Positions 1-11,713 are shown, counted from the stretch's first letter. The stretch: 64,000 bases of DNA from Enoplolaimus lenunculus (GCA_030248215.1 JASANG010001602.1:1-64000); one strand, 5' to 3'. Made by a program: numbers and translations. The notes: generated by a model not told the origin, from the letters alone.

Positions 1-925
1 TATTTTTTTTTCTCGCGTTAAAGCTTATAATTTACCGAAAAAAATTATATTTTCTTGCCCAAAATTTGAACTTTTATGCCAAAAATACAATTTTCTGGCA
101 AAATTTATATTTTCTGAACCGAAATGTTTAAATTACGCAAACCAAAAATTGAATATTCTGTGAAAATTTCAATTTTTGTGTTCAAATTTGAATATCTCGC
201 CGAAATGGGGGGCCCCCGCCAAAATTTACATACTCCCGCCGGAATACGATTTTCCCGCCATCCTCCAAAATTCGAATTTTTCCCGCCACATATTCGAGCC
301 CTTCGCGCTCAAAAATTTGAAAAAATCTGTGTCCTGAGGGTGTCTCCCACACAAATACATTGTATATTATATATGTTTTCAAACATTTAAACGTTCTGCA
401 CAGTGTTAGTGCAAAATAAGATTTGTCCGGATAGGATCTCCGCGAAACTCTATGATATCCGCGACCATCTAAAACACTATTTTAGGATATATAAAGAGTT
501 TCGATAAAACATAAACCGGACTAGATACTTATTTTGCTTGAAGAGGGTACATTTTGTGTTCGAAGTGCGTATGGTAATGTGTTATCGACATAATATAATT
601 GTTGTATTTACAAAATTTTACTAAAATTTATTCGTAAAAACAAAAATTACAAGTAGCAAAAATCTAAAATTTTATAGTTTAAATTGATTTGTTAAATTTT
701 AACTTGGTTTAAAAATGTACATAAATTTGCATAAAAGTTTTCAATTTTTTAGTAAATGAATCTTTGTGCTGGAACACGGTTTTCTGGCCGCAGCTGCGCG
801 TGTATACGTATTACCTCGGTTATTTTGCGCTGCTAAGTGACCGGTATAACAGAACCGAAAGCCAGCGTTGAAATTCTTAAATCATTGGCGCAGACGTTGA
901 AACTCTCTTAAATCATTGGCGCAGA

Positions 926-1202
926 CAGTGGCGGATCCAGGATCTCAAAATGGGGGGGCAAAATTTCACAGGTAATAAACTTCTTTTTGACCCATACTGT
1001 AGTGACCCAAATAAGAGGGGGTCCCCATTTTGAGTCCCAATTAATAGGAGTCCGTATCCCTAATAAGAATCCGTAAGCGGGCAGAGTCCTTAAACCCTTG
1101 TTTAGAGTCCATAAATGTCTATTATTCCTAATTGTATTAATTTTTGTCGAGATGCTGTTGGGGGGGCCACGGCCGGGGTGCCCCCCCGTGGATCTGCCAC
1201 TG
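926..1202. mobile_element. hAT-like MITE nested in the fold-back centre
   Basis: The ends are CAGTGGCGGATCC on the left and the reverse complement of CAGTGGCAGATCCAC on the right. The flanks GGCGCAGA (918-925) and GGCGAAGA (1203-1210) form an 8-bp target duplication with one mismatch. A CAGTGGCG-type end with an 8-bp duplication is typical of hAT elements. A TA-type MITE fragment lies inside it. There is no coding capacity. Confidence 0.65.
997..1140 (+). mobile_element. Fragment of the TA-flanked CTGTAGTGACCC MITE family
   Basis: It begins TA-CTGTAGTGACCC and continues with the family text (CCCATTTTGAGTCC, GAGTCCGTATCCC-like blocks). The right half of the element is missing. It sits inside the hAT-like MITE, which in turn sits inside the fold-back element, so three insertion layers are visible. 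Confidence 0.7.
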
Positions 1203-2318
1203 GGCGAAGAAGTTGCAAATCTACGTTCACATTTCAGCGAACCTGTTATACACGAAACGTCTGAATATAACAATTTGACCGTTGAGTGACTGCGGACATT
1301 TCAAAGCGAGGATTCAATGGGCGAGAGCTATTAAATAAATAATTGAAAACTTTTATGCAATATATACATTTTAAAACGCAGTTAAAATTTAACAAATCAA
1401 TTTAAACTATAAAATTTTAATTTTTTTGTTTTGTCTTGTGATATTTGAATAAATTTTAGTAAAATTTTGCTAAATTGCAACAATATATTATGTCGATAAC
1501 ACATTACCATACGTGCACTTCGAACACAAAATGCACCCTCTTCAAGCAAAATAAGTATCTAGTCCGGTTTATGTTTTATCGAAACTCTTTATATCCTAAA
1601 ATAGTGTTTTAGATGGTCGCGGACATCATAGAGTTTCGCGGAATCTCTATTCGGACAAGACTATTTTGCGCTAACACTGTCTAGAACGTTTAAATGTTTG
1701 AAAACAGTGTAATGTACAATATATTTGTGTGTCAGACACCCTGGGGACACCAATTTTTTCAAATTTTGGCGCGAAATTCAAATTGTGGCGGGAAAATTCA
1801 AATTTTGGAGGATGGCGGGAAAATCAAATTTCGGCGGGATTATGTAAATTTTGGCGGGAAATTCAAATTTCGGCGAGATATTCAAATTTGAACACAAAAA
1901 TTGAAATTTTGGCGGGATATTCAATTTTTGGTTCGTAATTAACATTTCGGTTAGAAAATATAAATTTTGGCCAGAAAATAAATTTTGGCGTGAAGTTCAA
2001 ATTTTGGCGAGAAAATATAATTTTTCGGTAAATTATAACTTTAACGCGAGAAAAAGCCTACTGCCAAAATACTTTGCTATTTTTCGTCGTGTTCTGAGAA
2101 TAACATGCAAAAAACAAAACAACGCGGCGGTAAATTAGTTATCTTATTTAGCTATTTCCTACGACAATTTTTCAGGCTGTAACGATAGCCCGACAGATTG
2201 CGCAACTCTATATTTAATATTAACTGTTGGAAAGGCTCGATATTTTATTTTTTGGTTAAACTATTCTGGTTCGACAAATTGTCACCACTTTGCGATTTAC
2301 TAAAGGTTTCAAATGCAT

Positions 2319-2514
2319 CGCCAATCAGATTGGAACGAAGCATATTCCTACGCCTAAGCCTATTAAGCGCAAGCCTAAGCTTAAGCGGAAGAATGAGAGT
2401 ATTCCTAAGCCGAAGTCTAAGCCTAAGCCAAGCAAAAAAATTAGTCTTAAAGTTTAAGCTTACTCTTTTCTAGTCCCACAGAAAAACGTTCCGCCCCTGA
2501 TCTTTACATGGGCC
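2319..2514 (-). mobile_element. Telomere-repeat MITE (copy 1)
   Basis: The + strand carries CCTAAG-type arrays (reverse complement of TTAGGC) interrupted by a GAATGAGAGTATTCC island. These are followed by the family end CAGAAAAACGTTCCGCCCC and then CTTTACATGGGCC. The left end is poorly preserved. Confidence 0.7.
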
Positions 2515-3119
2515 AGCCCAAACATTTTTTACTCATAATTTTACAGTGTTCAGGAAAACGGTGCGCAACCCGTGCGTACCTGATCGTATCAGTTGGTAAA
2601 TACGGGTTAGTTTATCAATTTTAAGCATATCTATGGTTGAAGGTAAACATTTACATAGCGCTGGTATGTGTTTATCGTGTTTCATAGACTGCTGAGAACA
2701 TTAGTGAAAACTGTGGTTTTCAATAATTGTTCAAATTAGAATAGTAATATAATGCTTATATCGGCAAACACGAAGTTCTACCACGTGTCCAAGATTTTCT
2801 GGTGCCGGTAAATAGCTGGTAACAAGTACAGTTTTACAAAATTTCGTGTTAAGTTTAAAATCCAATACCCGGATTCGGCTCTGCTTACGACATGGGATCG
2901 CTGTGAACTGATTGCGTACAGGGGCACGTGCTTGTTTTGACTATTAACCGCTGCGATAATATCGTCTGTAACACTTGGTGATCCTGCCTAACACTGTAAG
3001 TATGAGTGCCGCCATCTTGGCAAGCAAGCGACCATGGCGTCTGGAGGTGCAGCACCTGGCGTGGGGTTTAGAGGCGAGAAGCGATCCGTGGTTTTTGGTC
3101 ATTATTTACAATCTGTATA
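2515..3119. other. Intergenic stretch without recognised feature
   Basis: No reading frame, RNA gene or clear repeat unit was recognised in this AT-rich interval. Confidence 0.4.
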
Positions 3120-4078
3120 AAATAATTAAATAGAATTATTCCACTGTAGTAATAGCTAGGAATTAATTTCCTGTGGTGGATATAATAAATATACCGAATT
3201 ATTTCATTGTAGTGATAGTTTGCAAACAATTACCTGTGGTAAATATATATAAATACATCGAATTTATTTCATTGTATTAAAGCGGGATTTACGGTGTAAC
3301 CTTGGCAGGTGCGTCACGGTTTGTGTCATGTTGATTCGACGTCAACGTTAACATTCGGGTTCTTATAGCGGGTCAACAGACACAACAAGAATGACATATG
3401 ACATTAGATTACGTACCTCCGCTCTCAAGTGATCAATGTGTACAAGGGACGGCATGTCACGTGATGCTGTGGGACATTTTTGGGGATATCATATGATATT
3501 CCATATTTGAGCGAATATAATATGATATTCAGTGTTACAGCGTAATTTTTGAGTGTTAATAAATGAATGGAAAGTTGAACGGCAGAGGTACAGATGTGCT
3601 TTAAAAACTAAAAATACATGCTTGCAAAACGTTTCTGGCACAAAATCGCTTACAACTGCAACTTCAGAATTCAAAAATTCAAATTTCACATTCTAGTATT
3701 GTTACCTCAAGCATGCAGACACTTGAAAATATATCATATGTTATTCGCAGACAACACCTCCAATATCATATGATATTAAAGAACAAAAGGTGACCCACAC
3801 ATGATAATTGCAGACTAATACGAATTTTTGAACATGATATGGGGTCTACAAGCAGACACAATGTTACACAATAGTCTAATCGGGACAAAACGTGTCCCAA
3901 GCTGCTTCGTTTACGGTGTGAACCCCGCATAATAGCTTGTAAAATAACTGCATGTGGTGGATATATAATAAATACATCGAATTATTGTGTTGCATTAATA
4001 GCTTTCAAATAATTGTCAGTTGTGGCTAGATAATAAATTCATCTAATTATTCCACTGTACTAATAAATCTTATAAAAT
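3120..4078. repeat. Tandem array of ~75-bp units, split by an insertion
   Basis: Units contain ATTATTCCACTGTAGTAATA, an AATAATTnCCTGTGGTGGAT-like block and ATAATAAATACATCGAATTA. About three units lie on the left (3120-3280) and two on the right (3930-4078). The inserted element at 3281-3929 interrupts one unit. Confidence 0.7.
3281..3929. mobile_element. MITE with TAA target duplication, Harbinger-like
   Basis: The ends are AGCGGGATTTACGGTGTAAC and, read inward on the other strand, TGCGGGGTTCACACCGTAAA. They are flanked by TAA on both sides (3278-3280 and 3930-3932), interrupting a tandem unit. The interior has several palindromic TATCATATGATATT motifs. A 3-bp TAA duplication suggests the PIF/Harbinger group. 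A related copy is at 36949-37552. No protein is encoded. Confidence 0.6.
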
Positions 4079-4971
4079 CAAAGCTTAAGTTTCCAAACTA
4101 AATGCCAAGAGGTGCATTCACAAATGTCTGATAAAGGCGGGCATATAATTTAACGAAAATGCGGCACTCAAGGCGTCGCTCAGTATATGAGGACGTACAT
4201 AAAGAAATCTAGAAATGAGCCACCGAAGGCGCCATTAAATTGAGATATAAAAAGGAAATATTTAGTAGAAATAATGGAGCCCGTATCAGTATACATTGCA
4301 TAGTTTCGTTCTTTTCTTTGTGGCATTAGCTGGTTGTTGGATCACCACGGACCAGAACGCGCATGAAATGAATTAGGTCGGATTAAAATTATATGTGATA
4401 ATTCACTAAAAACTTAGGACCGAAGCGGAGAAAGTACCAAAAGCAATTTTATAGCATTTCTTCCTGATGCAAAAGTATCGCTTTTTGGTTCAATTCAGAC
4501 AAACAGTAGCGGTTGGTGGCAGCCGATTATTCTACGGCCATTTATTGCAACTTTCGTTTAATAAACCGTATTAATATATATTTATACAGACGTAAACAGA
4601 TCGGTTACTACTCAGTATCAATTATGAAAATGGGCCACTAAGTTTATTTTATTGTATGTAAACATTTGCATTGGGTTTGTATTTCATTCGGAAAACTTAC
4701 AATTCTCAGGAGCTTATTATTAGCAAATTTTCTTTGACAGCTTTTCATATTAATGATACGTCAGTTTTGAATGTCGCTATATATTCTATAATATACATCT
4801 GTGCAAGTTCCGCAACCAGAACTATTTAAAACACAACCTGTGTTACAGTAGTAATCGTAAATCTTGAAAAACTATCTGGCACGTTGAGTTTTATAGTGCG
4901 TTTGATCATACATGATAACTGCTAAAAACCAGTACAAAAATTTGTTGCAATAAACAGATTTACGCACGCAA
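4079..4971. other. Upstream region of the receptor-like gene
   Basis: This AT-rich stretch has no supported gene. It should hold the promoter and any 5' exon of the receptor-like gene, but no specific element could be assigned. Confidence 0.4.
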
Positions 4972-7314
4972 ATGGTTTTAAAGGTAATATTCCCATTTAG
5001 TCAGGATGTATTTTATGGCCGTTGTGCGCTACAGAACGCAGAAAGCACTGCTGCTGTTGTTTTGCTAGCAAAATTTAATTCAAGCATTCGATTGCAATTT
5101 GTGAACTACAACCGTTGCAAGGAACCTGGATTTTTAATTGAATTGTTCGATTTATTGGCCCGTTTCTTAAACCAGTCGTTGACTCTATTACCAGTTCCTG
5201 CTGAGTTGTGGAATATAGAACGTCAACTTGTGGAATCAGGTCAACTTAACATAACATCCACATTTCTTCACTTAAGCGCTGAGCGATGTCAAACCTTCCG
5301 GTGTGTTTTTCCGATGCATATAACCAAAAATTACTACGTTGTTAATCCACGCCCGGTGGTGTATACATATGTTAGCTTGTTCCTTCCATTCCAAACTTCA
5401 GTATGGCTACTAGGCATGTTTATCGTGCTATCGACAGTAGCACTGATACTATTTGCTAAATCGGCCAGAATGCACTCACTGCACAACCTCAGCAATCGCA
5501 AGCGATGTGCAAATCGCAATGCTTTCAATTTTAAACAATGCTACAAAGTGGTCAGCGTTATAGAAACTGTGTGGTACAACTTGCATTTTCGTCAACGTCA
5601 TAGACCGATTTGGCAAGTGTTGGGCGTAAATTCGTTTATACTTTGCTGGTCGTTTGTTGCTGAAATTTTGCTAATATGGTATCGAACGGTGCTTATGCGA
5701 AACTTTTCACCAACACCACAATTTCGTCATCAGCTGACGAGTTTGGAACAGTTCGATGTTGCAATGACGCAATATCGTTACGAATTTGTGACGTATTCGT
5801 CATTTTATTGGAAAATCAACTTTTCATCGAAACAGTTGTTGGATCAGTATGTAAGAAATAATCAGGTCAAGTTTATCGACGTCATTTCGGATCGAATGCG
5901 TTATATTGGCAAGAATCCTGGTTCGTTTACAATAACTTGGGGTTACGAATCGCCATATTTGCGAAATTATCCACAGTTGGTTGTTGAACAAACTACCGAT
6001 AGTCCGTTTTCGTTTCGGTCAATGTTGTCCAATCGCGGCGGTGAGCCATTCATTGCGCAACAGTTAGACAAGGTAGGTTCAGCTGCTGTGTTTTCGACAA
6101 AATCAACTTCGAAGTTGACGTACTTATTTAGTTTTGAGGTTTTGTTTAAACATCGAACATTATAAAGTTTTGCCGTTTTCGTTTATTTGCTATTATGGAA
6201 AATCGACCCATGACTGAGTGAATATAGTTGCTTTTTGGTTTATTGTTTACCACACAATGGCTGGGCTTGTGAAATCTTACTTATGTATTTACTTAAGTTA
6301 CTTAAGTCGACTACTTAAGTAAATACTTAACTTTTCGAACAAAAACAGATCAATAGCAAACGTGAGCCACTGTCATAACAAAATAGCAATGTTTCTGCTT
6401 TATACTAAAGAGACAACATGTATCTACAGCTTCAGTTAGAACAAGGTTAGTATGCCTGGGATGCTAATCTGCAAATCTGCAATACGTCAAATTTAGTCAG
6501 CGACTTAAGTATTTATTTAACTTAAGTAAGCTTTTAACAACGACAAAATGATTAAGTAATTGCTCAGCACGTAGTTAAGCCCTTAGTCGTATAGATACTA
6601 AGAATTTTTTCATTAACCCTTTCTCACATGAATATTTTCAATTTCATATGAGATGTAATTTCAAGGTAAGATTCGATCCTCAGTCTCACGGGTGGGAGGC
6701 GCTTACGATGACCACTGAGCTATAGGAGCTTGACGCTCGCGCCCGAGTAGGCTCTCACGTCTTGTGGAGATTTTGCACTGCGCATATATGTTATAAATGT
6801 TAAACACTGCTCACAGTGTGTGTATTGCTCGTACATTATTGTATTTAGTTGCTCATAGTATACTCTATGAGTGAAAGGGTTAAGTAGGGTTTCAGAAACC
6901 CAGCCATTATGAGCAATTGTTAAGGGTTTACGTTTGTTGCTACAATTATTCACCATTATGCAAAAAACATTATTGAATTCTCTCCGTGTCAATAGAACAG
7001 CCAAATAAATCTGCTGGTATTCCTATATAAGGAAACAATCAATACTTTAGGTATCACTGTTGACGCAGCAACATGGCTTACTGAATGCGATTGCGTATAA
7101 ATATAATCTTCAAAACTTGGCAAGTGACTACACAACCAGGTCAAGAACAGAAGAATGGAAATCGAACAAGCCATCAGCTCGAACTTTAGAAACATATTTT
7201 CACATTCGAAATCTGTTTTGTATTTGCTTTCTTATTCATTTATTAGCGTTTGCTGTTGAACGATTCAACACCCCATTGTATGCTGTATACTTAAATGACT
7301 CCAGGACCAAATAA
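4972..7314 (+). CDS. Divergent ionotropic glutamate receptor-like channel subunit
   Basis: Exon 1 is 4972-6072 (367 codons, donor AAG|GTAGGT). Exon 2 is 7051-7314 (acceptor CTTTAG). Both join in phase 0 to give 454 aa. The ligand-binding lobe is visible around residues 40-130, with GFLIELFDLLARF at 53-65 and SAERCQTFRCVFP at 102-114, as in iGluR S1 segments. The first membrane segment follows a PFQTSVW motif (139-145). A second hydrophobic block spans 218-240, and the final helix 421-437 (LFCICFLIHLLAFAVERF) matches the family's M4. The usual SYTANLAAF pore/M3 motif is absent, so it is a divergent member and channel function is uncertain. No signal peptide is seen at the chosen ATG, so a further 5' exon is possible. 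The last codons and the stop fall in a MITE (7293-7570). The intron holds a 0.7-kb duplicated segment. Confidence 0.7.
6128..6884. repeat. Segment duplicated at 57672-58369
   Basis: The text from TTTTGAGGTTTTGTTTAAA through ACCACACAATGGCTGGG to the TTAA element reappears at 57672-58369 in the same orientation, with scattered differences. It includes a block rich in ACTTAAGT palindromes (about 6280-6580). Because the TTAA element is shared, the copying came after that insertion, unless both belong to one larger mobile unit. Here it occupies the receptor gene's intron. Confidence 0.8.
6613..6883 (-). mobile_element. TTAA-flanked (piggyBac-like) element with tRNA-like core, copy 1
   Basis: The ends are TTAA-CCCTTTCTCACATG on the left and the reverse complement of TTAA-CCCTTTCACTCAT on the right. 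The TTAA plus CCCTTT arrangement matches piggyBac-type insertion sites. On the - strand, about 6671-6730 resembles a tRNA with A-box (TAGCTCAGTGGT) and B-box-like text (GATCGAATC). The acceptor stem does not pair, so it is not a working tRNA gene. Confidence 0.65.
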
Positions 7315-7570
7315 ATTAAGTTTGAAACTTTAAAGCGTACTTGAATTTTGAATATACATTTCTAAGTATAACATTGTATTATCGCTCAAGCTATTGACAC
7401 AAGACAAACAACGTTTAATTCAACGGATAGATGCAATACCGGATATATCAGTAACGTAGGGTGGCAAAGGGCGGGATGAAAACAAATAACAGTCCGTAAC
7501 AAAATAACAGGGGGTACCCTTTGGATAGGCCAAATAAATATCAGTCCCCCTCTTATTCGGGTCACTACAG
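7293..7570. mobile_element. 5'-truncated copy of the TA-flanked MITE; overlaps the receptor stop codon
   Basis: From AAATGACTCCAGGACCAAAT to the terminal TCGGGTCACTACAG this matches the right half of the family (compare 23132-23516). The receptor reading frame enters the element and ends in it, so residues NDSRTK and the TAA stop are element sequence. Confidence 0.8.
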
Positions 7571-9063
7571 TGCTTACGTAGAGAAAAAGAAATGTTCCGT
7601 TGAACTATAACCTACCCTGTTCAATACATATACAAAACTTTCATACGATTTTAAGCTTTTAAAGCTCAATTATGACTGTTGCGAAAAAACACAACTGATC
7701 CTTGCCAGAATTAACCAAAAATTTTATTGCTAATACTGTAGCTGCGTAATAAAGATAGCCTACTTAATCTATTTGAAGACTTAAATTTAACCAGACAACG
7801 CTGCGATAGCGTTTAATAAATCTGGTTGAAACATCGCAATCAAACTTTGGACATAAAACACAACCGTAGTTTGTATTTTAATACTGAACTGGCATCTTTA
7901 AAAGCGACAAACATTACAAAATATTGAGGTACATCTAACTGCAATCCGTCACACCTAAAATAGGATAGCCTGTTGTACCGTTCAAATTTGAGTATAAAGT
8001 AAGAATAAGCGTAGGTTCCCGTTTAAAATTTTTTGTGTCAGGTTTTAATAAATTAAAACAGAGCCTTGTGGGTGCGCTATATGTTTGTTGACGTCCGTCG
8101 CCGTCCGTCACTGTATTGCACCGTCCGTCACTGTATAGCGCCGTTCGTCACTTTACGTTATCATACGCGTGTAATTTGCTTACGACAACTCACGGTGACG
8201 GACAACGCCGGACGATGACGGACGGTGCCGCACGACGAGTATAGCGCCATCCTTAAACCGGTCATTAAACTAAACGGGCATTGCAGAATATTAGAAAATT
8301 AGAAAATTAAAAAATCAAAAATCTATAATTCAAACAGTATCAAGCATTATATCTAGTCAAAGGTCCTAAATCTGTTATGTCAGTCACACGTTACGGTACG
8401 TTTGCTTTGCATTGAAAAATGTCCAAGCGTTTCATGAAAGGCTATGTTGTCCGCGGACAGTCGGCTAGCTTATGATATATGTCCGTTTATATGTCTCTAG
8501 CTAGTTGCGGACAAAATTTCGTTGGCTGAAACTGTATCCGCACACTAAGAGTTAAGAGTATTAGACACCCCATTTTAATACCGAATGTTTGCTGTATTGT
8601 GTTTAAAAAAGAGAAACTCCGTAAATATGCCTGTCTTAACTGGGGCACTGCTGTCATACACTGAAACATAAATCCCTGACCAGGGATCGAATCAGCTAGT
8701 AGGCGACACTATACAAGGCGTGTAGTTCAATCCAAACTTTCGCCAACATCACAGGATATTTTGGTGAGCCCTAAGTGTCAGCTGGTTCATGGTTTGCTGA
8801 TTATTGGTTAGCTAAACTTCACTTTGGTATCGTGAGGTACATCAGCGCAATTTTTCATTAACACCATAGCTGATGTATTGTTTGAAAAAATTGAGTTTAA
8901 ATTTTCAGAATGTACTATCATGGAGTAGTTAATATTTAGGCCTAATGTTTCATTTCGATTTCTTTTTTTTCTGATATGGACCGCTTTTTCTGCGTCGTTG
9001 TTGTGGTACTTATATAACAGTTCGGCACGTTTGATGCATGGTTACACTGTAGCCGTGTGTTAG
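7571..9063. other. Intergenic, with a palindromic CCGTC-rich unit
   Basis: No gene was recognised. Around 8046-8245 there is a fold-back unit made of CCGTCCGTCACTGTATAGC-like blocks and their inverse, which looks like a MITE. A related fragment is at 25490-25560. The remainder is AT-rich and unassigned. Confidence 0.45.
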
Positions 9064-9492
9064 AGTGGGACTTTACATGCGAGTACCCGCGGGTAAACGC
9101 GGGACGGGTATAAAATTTCCACCGCGGGTATACGCGCGGGTAAAGATTTGTATCAAGCGAGTAAAAAGTTGACAGTTTTTACCTGCGCCAAGGGTTTAAG
9201 AGGTAAAGTGTAAAACATAATATAGTATTAACTAAGCTAGTCAGTTAGCGTTGAAAAAGCAAAAGTTCTGTGCTTTAGTTTAGTTTGAAATTTTGTTGTT
9301 TCTAGCACGCTTTCATGAGTAAAATTAATTCGACTTATAACGCAAAACTTCATTAAAGTGCAATTCACTAGCGATCTTTAAAATATTGGATTAACTTCAG
9401 AAAGGGTAAAAGGTAGGTCGTGGTATGAAAGTTTTTATTTGCCTGGGTGAAGCACGAGTTGGGTAAAAAATGCTTACCCACATTCCATTCTG
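9064..9492 (+). mobile_element. MITE with ACCCGCGGGTAAA-type ends (copy 1)
   Basis: It begins AGTGGGACTTTACATGCG with GC-rich ACCCGCGGG blocks and ends in GGGTAAAAAATGCTTACCC then ACATTCCATTCT, the inverse of the start type. A second copy lies in opposite orientation at 24899-25362. They share an internal block (AAAGTGCAATTCACTAGCGA, or its reverse complement). Confidence 0.65.
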
Positions 9493-11609
9493 GCGTGCAT
9501 TATTTGTGCCTCAAATACGCCGCAGATTAACACACCTTAGGGATGCATCAACTGTGTGGAACTGTAATACTTCAAAAACATGGCGACTGTAGCTGGGCCT
9601 TTGTGAGTCTTGGAACAATTACTGCAAATATAAGTAAGTTTCTATTGCTGCCCTTTACACAACTTACCGATCGAATAACTTTATATAAAATTAGTCTAAA
9701 TTATGTATTTTTTATTATTTGTCTCAAAATACAGTATTTACTAATTAGCACATGCCAGCGCAATGTTTTTGGTGTACCTGTTTGCAACCGCATGTAGCGT
9801 TAAAATATCGGCCAACAGGCTGTGTACCATGAACTCTGGGCACATCTTTGGATTTTAATCTTTCACGGAATGCGTATGTTTTGCAAACATTGCACCAGTA
9901 TCACTGTAATGACTCGATTATAAGAAGGGACGGACTGATATTTATTTTGCATCTGTCGATTGTCATCTGTTCGCGCTGTTACAGACGGGAATTTTTTTAT
10001 TCGCTTCATTTTTAGTTGGACCCATCACCCGTCTTTTTATATTCTTTCTTTTGGTAGAATGTCGACTTGTTCCGAAACGATCTGTTTATTGCTAAGTGAA
10101 AACGTAATCCTACACCTAACCAAAAAATGTCTAACACCCAACGCCTATTTTTTTGCAGTCTCACCCGCAAATGCCACGGCCCTGGGCCTAAGCTGGTATT
10201 AATTTTGTCTCAAAACGGGCACCCCTTGTATTACCACCCTTTTATTATAGGGTCACAACAGTAACGTGTAAAACAACACAAGAATAAACCTTACCGTGGT
10301 CCGGTTCAAGTTAATATCAAAAGAATTGCAATATTCAGTTTAACCTATAATTCACAGGGTATATCAGTTTTATGTGTTATATTCGACAAACCGTATTTCC
10401 GGCAACTTCTAGGTTTGTATAGGAATTTATAATACATTTTGTATTCATGGTTGATATATTTTGACTGTAGGGTATGTATAAAATTTAGTCTTGTAACGGT
10501 GTTTGTTAGCATTCTTTGTTTCAAACTAATCACAACGATTGTTAATGGCAAACGATTACCCAGTGGTTTTGTTCTCATACTTATTTGAGATGGCCGCAGG
10601 CATCAAAATCGGCTTTACTCATAAATGCTTCGGTTTAAATGAATGTTTTCATTAAACTCAGACTGTTGCCTTACCTTCGGCTCAGAATCTTACATTTGCG
10701 CGCAATTGTGTTGATTCTAAACGGTAATAAATTTACACGACTTACATGACAAATCAAACAAATTTGTTCGTTGTTTTGAAGAAGCTGAAGGTCTTGTCGG
10801 TATGTGTTTTTGTTCTAACGTTAAATTTCAATTTAGATAATGAATTCTTGAAATCGTTTTTAAGTCATGTGCTACTCGCTTGCGACAAAACCTTCAACCT
10901 ACAGATAATTTGGTTACACTCTCCACGAGGGATACGTTTTGTAAACCCGTGCTCTCTAAAAACTTAAACATAAATTACAGCTTAACTAAGCGTGAAAATC
11001 AGTTTAAGTAAAACTTAAATGGCTGGACAGATTAATTAAACTAGAATTTTAAGTTTTACTTAAACGCACGTGTTTTTAAGTTTAACACTAGTTTTAGTAA
11101 ACTTATTTTTCGTTTAAATAACAAGTGTAGTCGTGTATCTAAGCGTTCATTAAGTTTAGCTTAAACTGAAAATATGTAAGATTTTAAATGAATTTAAGAG
11201 TAAAGTTACCTGTTAGCTTAGTTAATCCAGAAAGTCATTTTATATAATACTTGTGGATTAGCATAAGCTTAAATCAAGTTAGTTTAAACTTTTAGAGAGT
11301 GAGAGTGACCTCTGTGTGAAATTAGAAAAATATGTTGTCGTCAGCGTGTTAAACGTACAGATTGCGCTGTACAGGAAGGTGAGAAATTGGGAACTGTAGC
11401 GCCCTGGAAGCCTTCTTTCAAATCGCCAGTAATATAGCACCTCTCGCACGTCTACAGTACTTAGAACGCTATATAGGAGATGTGGCTGGGATCCAGATGG
11501 TTGGCAACCTTTGCAATCCGTAGTCCGTTTGGGCATGTTCGCGTTGCCTAAAAATTTCGACATCGCTTTGACAGTCGAGATAATATATTTTTAACCAACG
11601 ACTTGCTTT
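9493..11609. other. Intergenic; AAACTTAAGT-rich repeat at about 10965-11290
   Basis: No coding exon is supported. Between about 10965 and 11290, forms of TTTAAGTTT and AAACTTAAA recur on both strands, suggesting a short inverted-repeat element. The rest shows only short unconvincing reading frames. Confidence 0.4.
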
Positions 11610-11713
11610 GACTCGTGTAAAAGATCACAGGCGGTGGAACATTTTTCTGCGGGACTGCCATAGAGTAAGCTTAATGCTTATACTATTGTTACGGCCTTGT
11701 TCTATACATTGGC
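11610..11713 (+). mobile_element. Telomere-repeat MITE, deletion derivative without the array
   Basis: It carries both family ends (GTGTAAAAGATCACAGGCGG at the left, TCTATACATTGGC at the right) and the flanking ATAGAGTAAGCTTAATGCTT text. The TTAGGC array is missing. It shows that the array is an internal, removable part of the element. Confidence 0.7.

Larger units (their letters stand above)
7..2056. mobile_element. Long-inverted-repeat (fold-back) element with nested insertions
   Basis: The left part (about 7-900) is the reverse complement of the right part (about 1270-2056). The ends pair as CTCGCGTTAAAG on the left and CTTTAACGCGAG on the right. Arms of 0.8-0.9 kb surround a centre of about 350 bp. 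The arm ends are degenerate A/T runs built on variants of AAATTTTGGCGGGA. The left arm contains a direct repeat of about 30 bp (865-926, CTTAAATCATTGGCGCAG). No transposase reading frame is visible, and open frames here follow the repeated text. It is probably a non-autonomous fold-back DNA transposon, and the superfamily is not clear. Confidence 0.75.

Noticed and set aside
124-390. Open frames in the first 2 kb (both strands)
   Set aside because: They follow the low-complexity AAATTTTGGCGGG arms of the fold-back element and mirror each other across its centre.
2340-2440. True telomere or chromosome-fusion scar from TTAGGC arrays
   Set aside because: Arrays are short, degenerate, repeated at many sites and bounded by shared inverted ends, so a mobile element explains them better.
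6073-6165. Extension of receptor exon 1 to the in-frame stop at 6165
   Set aside because: A good donor (AAG|GTAGGT) lies at 6072, the text beyond about 6128 belongs to a repeated segment, and exon 2 at 7051 restores the family's M4 helix in phase.
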